A stretch of 5,497 nucleotides of DNA from Betaproteobacteria bacterium (GTDB lineage: Bacteria; Pseudomonadota; Gammaproteobacteria; Burkholderiales; Burkholderiaceae): contig JAGWXN010000227.1 of the NCBI GenBank assembly GCA_018969885.1, positions 1-5,497 on the forward strand, written 5' to 3'. The notes beneath the pieces are model-generated. The model was not told where the DNA came from and ran no database searches. It saw nothing but the letters and a program-made list of their open reading frames with translations. This document shows positions 1 through 4,646 of the stretch, in pieces. Each line of letters starts with the position of its first letter. Position 1 is the first letter of the stretch. A program made the position numbers and the translations under genes.

Positions 1-339
1 ACCAATGGCTACGCGGGCCACGGGCCGGATCGACGACGCATCAATACGGCCCTCGTCGGCGAGGGCTTTTAGCGTGCCGGGCGGTGCAACGATGACGTCC
101 CAGGTTTCCCCAGCTCGCATGCGCCGGAGAATCTCACCCGCCGTCCCGTTGTCCACACGCAAAGCCTGTCGCTGCTCGGCCTCAAAGGCTGCCGCAAGAT
201 CGACCACGACCGGTTTGAAGGCGCCCGCGCTCAGCACCTGCAGGGGCTGCGCCGACACGTGCGGCGTAGCGACTGCCAGAAACATGCTGCAGAATGCGGC
301 CAGGCAGGGACCGAACCATGGGTTGAATCGCTGGGTCAT
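1..339 (-). CDS. ModA-like periplasmic substrate-binding protein, N-terminal part (runs off the left edge)
   Basis: The first 113 codons of a gene reading leftward out of the window. Residues 1-30 form a Sec-type signal peptide: Arg4, a hydrophobic core from about 13 to 24, and a likely cut after VSA at 28-30. The mature part opens LQVLSAGAFKPVVVDLAAAF, followed by NGTAGEILRRM and WDVIVAPPGTLKAL. This is the start of a type II periplasmic binding fold as in molybdate-binding ModA and its many uncharacterised relatives. As I recall the family, ModA binds its oxyanion through a Ser in the first loop (AAAS-L) and another in the second; here those places look like Ala40 and Thr66, so molybdate is doubtful. 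The start lies 8 nt after the Bug gene's stop, with only a weak GTGAG before it, which points to co-transcription and translational coupling. Family call good, ligand unknown. Confidence 0.8.
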   Translation of the reverse strand, partial: MTQRFNPWFGPCLAAFCSMFLAVATPHVSAQPLQVLSAGAFKPVVVDLAAAFEAEQRQALRVDNGTAGEILRRMRAGETWDVIVAPPGTLKALADEGRIDASSIRPVARVAIG

Positions 340-347
340 CGCAGAAC

Positions 348-1367
348 TCACTGGTCAATTTTCAGGCTGCGGATCACGTCACGGAACTGATCCATCTGTC
401 GGCGCAGGATGGCATCCTGCTCCGCAGGCGATGAGCCCACCGACTGAGCCCCCATGCCTGAGAACCGCTTGACGATATCGGGCTGCCGCACCACCGCCGC
501 CACCTCCTGGCTCAGTTTTTCGACGATGTCGCGCGGCGTTTTAGCAGGCAGGAACAGGCCATTCCAGCCTTCCAGCTCGAGTTCGGGAAATCCCAGTTCA
601 CGAACCGTAGGCACATCGGGCAAGGCGGATGTTCGCTGCGAGGCGTGAGAGGCCAGCGCCTTGAGCGTGCCCGCGCGGATTTCCGCAAGCGACGTGGACA
701 GCTGGTCACCCCCCACCTGAATCCGGCCCGACAACAATTCCTGCTTGAGCGGCGCGGCACCGCGAAACGGGACATGCTGCATGTCGACGCCCGCCGCACG
801 CTTGAATGTTTCGCCAAGCACATGCATGGCCGAACCCGGGCCGGTGGATCCGAAGTTATATTGCAGGCTGCGATCGTTTTTGAGCAGCGCGGCGAGTTCG
901 CGCAGGTCACGGGCCGGCACCGAGGGATGCGCGGTCATCACCAGGGGAACATACACTGCGATCGACACCCCGGCGAAGTCGGTGTCGACATTGAACGGCG
1001 AGCGGTTGGCGAGCGCCTGCGCCACCGATGACAGCGGGAAGGTGATGTTGTGCATCAGCATGGTGTGGCCATCAGGCGGTGCCTTGGCCACCACATCGGC
1101 GCCAATCGCCCCTCCGGCCCCTGCGCGATTCTCGATCACCACAGGCTGACCCAGGGTCTCGCTCAGACGCTGCCCCACGACGCGCGCCACCACATCGGTC
1201 GTGCCTCCCGCGGGGAAGGGCACCACGATCTTGAGCGGCCGCGATGGAAAGGTCTGGGCGCGCACTGCCGGGGCGATCAGGGGCAGGGCAGCGCCCGCCG
1301 ACAAGCGGAACAGCTGACGGCGGCCGGGACGAGCGGGTGAACCGTTCGATGAAATGGAATCGATCAT
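348..1367 (-). CDS. Bug/TctC-family tripartite tricarboxylate transporter-type substrate-binding protein
   Basis: A 339-aa periplasmic solute-binding protein, normal length for the Bug family. The leader contains Arg16-Arg17 in GRRQLFRL, then a hydrophobic stretch to VRA at 35-37. This resembles a twin-arginine signal, common in Bug proteins, with a cut before QTFPSRP. The mature N-terminus carries the family hallmark FPSRPLKIVVPFPAGG (40-55), Asp58, and further on VVIENRAGAGGAIGA and PPDGHTMLM. Bug proteins bind small, mostly carboxylated solutes. Some work with TctAB membrane proteins, but most are orphans, and no TctA or TctB gene is in view here. The ATG at 1367 is chosen because GAGGAG sits 6 nt upstream; an in-frame TTG at 1415 would put a non-family tail before the leader. 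The gene lies 59 nt after the deacetylase-like gene and 8 nt before the ModA-like gene, probably one transcript. Confidence 0.93.
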   Translation of the reverse strand: MIDSISSNGSPARPGRRQLFRLSAGAALPLIAPAVRAQTFPSRPLKIVVPFPAGGTTDVVARVVGQRLSETLGQPVVIENRAGAGGAIGADVVAKAPPDGHTMLMHNITFPLSSVAQALANRSPFNVDTDFAGVSIAVYVPLVMTAHPSVPARDLRELAALLKNDRSLQYNFGSTGPGSAMHVLGETFKRAAGVDMQHVPFRGAAPLKQELLSGRIQVGGDQLSTSLAEIRAGTLKALASHASQRTSALPDVPTVRELGFPELELEGWNGLFLPAKTPRDIVEKLSQEVAAVVRQPDIVKRFSGMGAQSVGSSPAEQDAILRRQMDQFRDVIRSLKIDQ

Positions 1368-1373
1368 GCCTGT

Positions 1374-1379
1374 CTCCTC
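1374..1379 (-). promoter_or_regulatory. Ribosome binding site GAGGAG of the Bug gene
   Basis: On the minus strand GAGGAG lies 6 nt before the ATG at 1367. It fixes the start there rather than at the in-frame TTG at 1415, which has no such site. Confidence 0.85.
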
Positions 1380-1426
1380 ATGCCGTCTGTGCGGCGTTAA
1401 AGATGCGACGGGCAAGCATACGACGC

Positions 1427-2335
1427 TTATCGGACAGGCTCCAGCCCCGCCACATGTTCATGGATTTTCCCTGGGGTGGTGAACCAGATCTGCCCACGGT
1501 CGCGCGCCTGCGCCAGGCCCTGCAGCGCGCGCCGTAAATGCTTCAACCGATGCGGCTGACCGACGATATAGGGGTGTAGCGCGATGCCCATCACCAGCGG
1601 CTGAGCGCGCGACTGGATCAGCATTTCGTCGAACTGGTCGAGGATCATGTCGGCGAATGCCGGCGCCGTCATCTGTCGCGCGATGATCATCGGAATGTCA
1701 TTCAGTTCCTGCGGATAGGGCACGGCCCATAGCGCACCCGAACGCGTTCGCATGGGTAGCGGCTGGTCATCATGACACCAGTTAAGCGTATAGCGATACC
1801 CCGCCTCGGCAAGCAGATCAGGGGTGACCGCGCTTTCAGATATCCAGGGCGACAACCACCCCGCTGGCGCCACGCCGCTCTCTCGCTCAATTCGAGCCCG
1901 GCAAGCCTGGATCATCGCCGCTTCGGCTTCAGCGCTCATCTCGCCCTGCCGGACCGAATTGGTATGGCCATGCCCGATCAGTTCGTCGCCACGCGCCACG
2001 CAGGCTGCGATCAAATCAGGGCAGTGATCATAGAGCGCAGTGTTGATCAGCGTGCCCGCGGGCAGCTCGAGCGCATCAAAGAGTTCAAGGCAACGCCAGG
2101 CCCCGACCCGGTTGCCATACTCGCGCCAACTGAAGTTGAGCACGTCGGGCTCGGGCGACGGCGGCCCGAGGCGGGCGCCCAACCCCTCGCCAAATGCAAA
2201 ATGTTCGATGTTGAAGCCCAGATACACCGCAAGGCGCGCCCCGCCCGGCCAGGTGTAGTCGCTGCGCCGGTTAATGGGCTGGTAATCGAATCGGTGATGA
2301 TGGCGCAAAGCGGCGAGCGGGGAGTCGGCTGACAC
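1427..2335 (-). CDS. Polysaccharide deacetylase family protein, PuuE/allantoinase-like
   Basis: A 302-aa cytoplasmic-type enzyme with no signal peptide. It has the NodB-homology (carbohydrate esterase 4) barrel in the PuuE-like form: YDYxW-type opening at 27-29, GFNIEHF at 40-46 where chitin deacetylases have TFDDG, WREYGNRVGAWR at 70-81, GHGHTNS at 121-127 (metal-site loop), GWLSPWISES at 159-168, YPQELNDIP at 207-215 and HPYIVGQPHR at 254-263. Relatives characterised in this group act on non-peptide C-N bonds (cofactor-independent allantoinase PuuE, cyclic imide hydrolases) rather than on polysaccharides. A nitrogenous small molecule is therefore the likelier substrate, though this cannot be settled here. 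The start is GTG with AGGAG 6 nt upstream; an open frame continues to 2752 but that stretch overlaps the SDR gene antisense and is not family sequence. It heads the minus-strand gene run and is divergent from the SDR. Confidence 0.9.
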   Translation of the reverse strand: MSADSPLAALRHHHRFDYQPINRRSDYTWPGGARLAVYLGFNIEHFAFGEGLGARLGPPSPEPDVLNFSWREYGNRVGAWRCLELFDALELPAGTLINTALYDHCPDLIAACVARGDELIGHGHTNSVRQGEMSAEAEAAMIQACRARIERESGVAPAGWLSPWISESAVTPDLLAEAGYRYTLNWCHDDQPLPMRTRSGALWAVPYPQELNDIPMIIARQMTAPAFADMILDQFDEMLIQSRAQPLVMGIALHPYIVGQPHRLKHLRRALQGLAQARDRGQIWFTTPGKIHEHVAGLEPVR

Positions 2336-2341
2336 ACACTT

Positions 2342-2346
2342 CTCCT
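2342..2346 (-). promoter_or_regulatory. Ribosome binding site AGGAG of the deacetylase-like gene
   Basis: AGGAG on the minus strand stands 6 nt before the GTG at 2335. There is no ATG at a usable distance, so this site decides in favour of the GTG start. Confidence 0.8.
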
Positions 2347-2372
2347 GGAAAAGAGTTCGGACACGACGATCA

Positions 2373-2388
2373 TGGTTCGGAACTTGCT
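2373..2388 (+). promoter_or_regulatory. Candidate sigma-54 (-24/-12) promoter of the SDR gene
   Basis: The sequence TGGTTCG-GAAC-TTGCT matches the RpoN consensus TGGCACG-N4-TTGCW at 10 of 12 defined positions, with GG at 2374-2375 and GC at 2386-2387 separated by exactly 10 nt. The predicted start of transcription is about A2399, giving a 33-nt leader to the ATG at 2432. The site overlaps the alternative ATG at 2372, so it also argues for the downstream start. Promoter activity is inferred. Confidence 0.55.
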
Positions 2389-2413
2389 GCAACGAAAAAG
2401 CTTTCACCGAACC
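2374..2413. repeat. 7-bp inverted repeat GGTTCGG / CCGAACC
   Basis: Perfect arms at 2374-2380 and 2407-2413 with a 26-bp spacer that contains the short palindrome AAAGCTTT (2397-2404). It may be an operator, or may just reflect two opposed -24-like elements: read on the minus strand the right arm gives GG-N10-GC (GG at 2413-2412, GC at 2401-2400), but with AAGC in place of TTGC. Confidence 0.5.
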
Positions 2414-2431
2414 GGAGCACAAGATCTCATC

Positions 2432-3193
2432 ATGCATCAAGCAAGAACAGTACTCATCACCGGCGGCGCAATCGGCATTGGGCGCGGCACTGCGTTGGCG
2501 TTTTCGAGGACCGGTCATCATGTCGTCGTCACCGACATACTCGAGCGCGAAGGACAGGATCTGGTCGCTGCCATCCAGGCCGAGGGTGGCAGCGCAAGCT
2601 TCCACGCGCTTGATGTTCGCTCCACCGCGCGCGCCGACGAAGTCGTGCGGGCGGTGATCGAGGCGCGAGGCGGCATTGACACGCTGGTGCTGAACGCCGG
2701 GATCGCCCACAAGGTTCCCCTTGCCCAACTGACCGACGAGCGTTGGGATCACACAGTCGATATTGATTTAAAGGGGATGTTTCGCCTGGCGCGCGCGGCG
2801 CTCCCACACATGCGGAAGCGCCGAAGCGGCTCAATCGTGTGTCTCACCTCACTGATGGGAGTGGCCTGGGGCTGGACTGAGCATGTTCATTACTCCGCCG
2901 CAAAATCCGGCGTGATTGGACTGATGCGGGGCCTCGCGGCCGAGGTCGCCCCAGACGGCATCCGGGTGAACGCCGTTTCGCCGGGTTATGTGCGAACGGC
3001 ACAGCTGCTCTCCGAGGAGCATTCACTGGGACCTGCGGGCGTGGAGAAGGCTGCCCAGCGGGTTCCGCTGGGACGGGTCGGTGAACCCGACGATATCGCC
3101 CAGGTCATTGTCTTTCTGGCCTCCGATCAGGCGCGTTATGTCACCGGACAGGTGATCGTGGCCGATGGCGGCCTTGCCATATGTCCCCAATAA
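2432..3193 (+). CDS. Classical short-chain dehydrogenase/reductase (SDR, FabG-like)
   Basis: A 253-aa soluble NAD(P)-dependent oxidoreductase of the usual classical-SDR length. In order: the TGGAIGIGRG dinucleotide loop at 10-19; Asp35 at the end of the second strand, which favours NAD(H) over NADP(H); LDV at 60-62 (adenine pocket); NAG at 88-90; catalytic Ser140, Tyr154 and Lys158 (YSAAK); NAVSPGYVRT at 180-189; and the closing VTGQVIVADGG. The position normally held by the catalytic-tetrad Asn (VNLKG-type motif) is Asp112, in VDIDLKGMF. The ATG at 2432 is chosen over the in-frame ATG at 2372 because it gives a normal N-terminus and the upstream stretch overlaps a sigma-54-like promoter; the ribosome site is weak (GGAG at 2414-2417, 14 nt away). 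It is divergent from the PuuE-like gene and probably acts in the same pathway. Substrate unknown. Confidence 0.92.
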   Translation: MHQARTVLITGGAIGIGRGTALAFSRTGHHVVVTDILEREGQDLVAAIQAEGGSASFHALDVRSTARADEVVRAVIEARGGIDTLVLNAGIAHKVPLAQLTDERWDHTVDIDLKGMFRLARAALPHMRKRRSGSIVCLTSLMGVAWGWTEHVHYSAAKSGVIGLMRGLAAEVAPDGIRVNAVSPGYVRTAQLLSEEHSLGPAGVEKAAQRVPLGRVGEPDDIAQVIVFLASDQARYVTGQVIVADGGLAICPQ

Positions 3194-3197
3194 CCCG

Positions 3198-3222
3198 ATG
3201 CCCCTGACCAACGCCGGGGTAT
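3198..3222 (+). terminator. Weak hairpin after the SDR gene, possible terminator
   Basis: ATGCCCC (3198-3204) can pair with GGGGTAT (3216-3222), 7 bp including one G-U, around an 11-nt loop, starting 5 nt after the SDR stop. There is no T-run after it, so an intrinsic terminator is doubtful. It could be a 3'-end protecting hairpin or chance. Confidence 0.3.
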
Positions 3223-3224
3223 CT

Positions 3225-3311
3225 GCACCTTAACAAAGCGCATTGCATCGCAGGGCAGAAGCGCCGCACCAGACCAAGGCACCAATCGCCGGCGCCGCCC
3301 CGCACCGGTGC
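3225..3311 (+). repeat. Cluster of GCACC half-sites, possible activator-binding array
   Basis: GCACC occurs at 3225-3229, 3266-3270, 3279-3283 and 3302-3306, the last abutting its inverted copy GGTGC at 3307-3311. Relative to the predicted transcription start at about 3368 they span roughly -143 to -57, which fits an upstream activating sequence for a sigma-54 enhancer-binding protein. GCACC is also the core of NtrC half-sites, but the inverted pair here has no spacer, unlike a standard NtrC site. Confidence 0.4.
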
Positions 3312-3313
3312 GG
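3300..3313. repeat. Perfect 14-bp palindrome CCGCACCGGTGCGG
   Basis: An uninterrupted 14-bp palindrome centred about 61 bp upstream of the predicted sigma-54 start. Its left half CCGCACC is repeated directly at 3264-3270, 36 bp upstream. It is a candidate binding site for a dimeric regulator. Confidence 0.55.
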
Positions 3314-3341
3314 CACTGACCGCCCCGCCCCCGCGCTGGCG

Positions 3342-3357
3342 TGGCATAGACATTGCG
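3342..3357 (+). promoter_or_regulatory. Candidate sigma-54 (-24/-12) promoter of the ABC importer operon
   Basis: TGGCATA-GACA-TTGCG agrees with TGGCACG-N4-TTGCW at 9 of 12 defined positions and has the obligatory GG (3343-3344), exact 10-nt gap and GC (3355-3356). The predicted transcript starts near A3368, leaving a 34-nt leader with a good ribosome site. Sigma-54 promoters are frequent in front of transporters for nitrogen sources. Activity is inferred. Confidence 0.55.
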
Positions 3358-3401
3358 GAGGGCACTGAGTTCCTTTCCGTCCCATCGACAGGAGTTTCTG
3401 A

Positions 3402-4577
3402 ATGAAGCATCGTGCGCTTTCCGCCCTGATCGGCGCCGCCGGTCTGTCCCTTACCCTCGGCACAGCATCCGTGCAGGCTGCAAAGCCTTGCGTGGGCGCA
3501 TCACTACCCATCACCGGGCCCACAGCCTGGGCGGCAGACTCCATTCGCATGGGAGTTGAAGTGGCCATGGCCGAAATCAACGCCAAAGGGGGCGTACTCG
3601 GGCAACGCCTGAATTTTGTGGCGTATGACGACGCTGGGCAACCGCCGCGCGGTGTCGACAACGCGCGCCGGATCGCCGAATCCGATGACTGCATCGCGAT
3701 GTTCGGCGGCTGGCACTCGGGCGTCGCACTCGCGGTCGTGGAGCCCGTACACGATGCACAGATCCCCTATATTGCGGTGATCTCGGCCGGCACGAAAATC
3801 ACTGAAAACGATCGCAAGCCCAACTATATGTTCAGGGTGTCAATGTTCGATCGCTGGCAGGCCCTCGCGCTCGTTCGCAAGAGCAAGGAGGTCACCAAGA
3901 CCGGCAATATTGGCGTCTTGTACGAGGACACGGGTTGGGGCCAGGGTGCTGTGCCCGATCTCAAAGCAAGTGCCAGCGCCGAGGGCGCGAAGGTGGTCGG
4001 CTACGAGGTCTTCAAGTGGGATGACCGCGACATGTCGGCCCAGCTGATCAGGCTGCGGGACGCCGGCGTCGACACCATTATTCTTTACTCACGCGATCTT
4101 GAAGCCAACCAGATTCTGCGTTCGATGCAGCGAATCAACTACTCGGCCAAGATCGTCTCGGCATGGGGCAACACCGGTACGCTCGGCGAACTCGCAGGTC
4201 CGCTCGCCAACGGCATGATCGTTCTCCAGACCTTCACCTGGATGGGTGACCTCAAGCCGCGTCAGAAAGTGGTGCTTGATTCGATCGTGAGCCGCTACAA
4301 GCTCAAGTCGCCGGAGGACATCAAGCATGGGTCGGGCGCGGCCAATGCCTATGATGCGGTGTACATCCTTGCCGAGGCGATCAAGCTCGCGGGCAGCTAT
4401 GACCGCAAGAAGGTTCGCGATGCGATGTTCAAGGTTAATCACGAGGGCATCGTGCAGAACTACGCGCCGGCTTTCACACCCGATCGGCATAACGCGATCC
4501 TGCCCGAGAACTATGTCTGGACTGCCTGGCATGACGGCAAGATCCTCCCGCTCGGCCAGACGCCTTACGCCAAATAA
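3402..4577 (+). CDS. LivJ-like (type I) periplasmic substrate-binding protein of an ABC importer
   Basis: A 391-aa binding protein of the branched-chain amino acid/amide (HAAT) importer class. Residues 1-26 are a Sec signal (Lys2, Arg4, hydrophobic core, cut after VQA); there is no lipobox. The mature part has the family opening VGASLPITGP at 31-40, MAEINAKGGVLGQRL at 56-70, YDDAGQP at 75-81, FGGWHSG at 101-107 and PYIAVISAGT at 122-131, where LivJ has residues that hold the ligand's amino-acid head group. Later come GVLYEDTGWGQG and the hinge and C-terminal lobe up to NYVWTAWHDGK. Ligands in this class include branched-chain amino acids, urea, short amides and aromatic acids, and the true one is not evident. 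AGGAG lies 7 nt before the ATG. The permease follows after 69 nt, so this heads the operon. Confidence 0.94.
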   Translation: MKHRALSALIGAAGLSLTLGTASVQAAKPCVGASLPITGPTAWAADSIRMGVEVAMAEINAKGGVLGQRLNFVAYDDAGQPPRGVDNARRIAESDDCIAMFGGWHSGVALAVVEPVHDAQIPYIAVISAGTKITENDRKPNYMFRVSMFDRWQALALVRKSKEVTKTGNIGVLYEDTGWGQGAVPDLKASASAEGAKVVGYEVFKWDDRDMSAQLIRLRDAGVDTIILYSRDLEANQILRSMQRINYSAKIVSAWGNTGTLGELAGPLANGMIVLQTFTWMGDLKPRQKVVLDSIVSRYKLKSPEDIKHGSGAANAYDAVYILAEAIKLAGSYDRKKVRDAMFKVNHEGIVQNYAPAFTPDRHNAILPENYVWTAWHDGKILPLGQTPYAK

Positions 4578-4593
4578 GGCGCTGCAATTCCAA

Positions 4594-4628
4594 CTTCCCG
4601 CGCCGGTCGCGACCGCCGGCACGGGGAG
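4594..4628 (+). other. Strong intercistronic hairpin between binding-protein and permease genes
   Basis: CTTCCCG (4594-4600) pairs with CGGGGAG (4622-4628), with one G-U. After a single C-A mismatch, GCCGG (4602-4606) pairs with CCGGC (4616-4620) around a 9-nt loop, so 12 bp in total, mostly G-C. No T-run follows, so it is unlikely to be a full terminator. Such hairpins after a binding-protein gene typically protect the upstream mRNA or slow read-through, so that binding protein exceeds permease. The arm also hides the only purine-rich GGGGAG near the permease start. Confidence 0.6.
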
Positions 4629-4646
4629 CGGGGTTGCGCCTGAAAA

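Larger units (their letters stand above)
2336..2431. promoter_or_regulatory. Divergent intergenic region between the deacetylase-like and SDR genes
   Basis: These 96 bp must hold the start signals of both flanking genes. GTTCGG occurs at 2355-2360 and again 20 bp later at 2375-2380, and inverted (CCGAAC) at 2407-2412. The second and third copies extend to a perfect 7-bp inverted repeat, GGTTCGG at 2374-2380 and CCGAACC at 2407-2413, with equivalent positions 33 bp apart, about three helical turns. I found no convincing sigma-70 -35/-10 pair on either strand. The second GTTCGG copy is part of the sigma-54-like promoter at 2373-2388. Confidence 0.6.
3194..3401. promoter_or_regulatory. Non-coding control region upstream of the ABC importer genes
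   Basis: This 208-bp gap has no plausible gene. From left to right it holds a short hairpin just after the SDR stop (3198-3222), four direct GCACC half-sites, a perfect 14-bp palindrome (3300-3313), a C-rich stretch, a sigma-54-like promoter (3342-3357), and the ribosome site of the binding-protein gene (AGGAG at 3390-3394, 7 nt before the ATG). No clear IHF site is visible between the half-sites and the promoter, where one is often found in sigma-54 systems; the stretch is GC-rich. Confidence 0.7.

Noticed and set aside
1368..1415. Longer Bug protein starting from TTG at 1415
   Set aside because: It would add 16 unusual residues before the leader, and the ATG at 1367 has a strong GAGGAG at the right distance.
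1368..1426. A promoter or terminator between the deacetylase-like and Bug genes
   Set aside because: The 59-nt gap shows only a 4-bp GCCG/CGGC stem and no convincing promoter on the minus strand, so co-transcription is the simpler reading.
2372..2431. SDR start at the upstream ATG (2372)
   Set aside because: It adds 20 residues not typical of SDRs and overlaps the sigma-54-like promoter. The ribosome site of the ATG at 2432 is also weak, so this is a preference rather than proof.
2336..2752. N-terminal extension of the deacetylase-like protein up to 2752
   Set aside because: The extension runs antisense through the SDR coding region and resembles no part of the family, while GTG at 2335 has a good ribosome site and gives the normal length of about 300 residues.
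3224..3242. TGCAC...GCGCA as an NtrC site
   Set aside because: One arm has a mismatch and the spacer is 9 nt instead of the 7 nt between TGCAC and GTGCA in a standard site.
4605..4614. The palindrome GGTCGCGACC as a separate operator
   Set aside because: It lies within the larger 35-nt hairpin between the two importer genes, which explains the symmetry better.
4089..4622. A 177-residue minus-strand open frame opposite the LivJ-like gene
   Set aside because: It lies antisense within a well-recognised gene, has no family features, and is the kind of long open frame that GC-rich codon bias produces. Other overlapping open frames in the window were set aside for the same reason.
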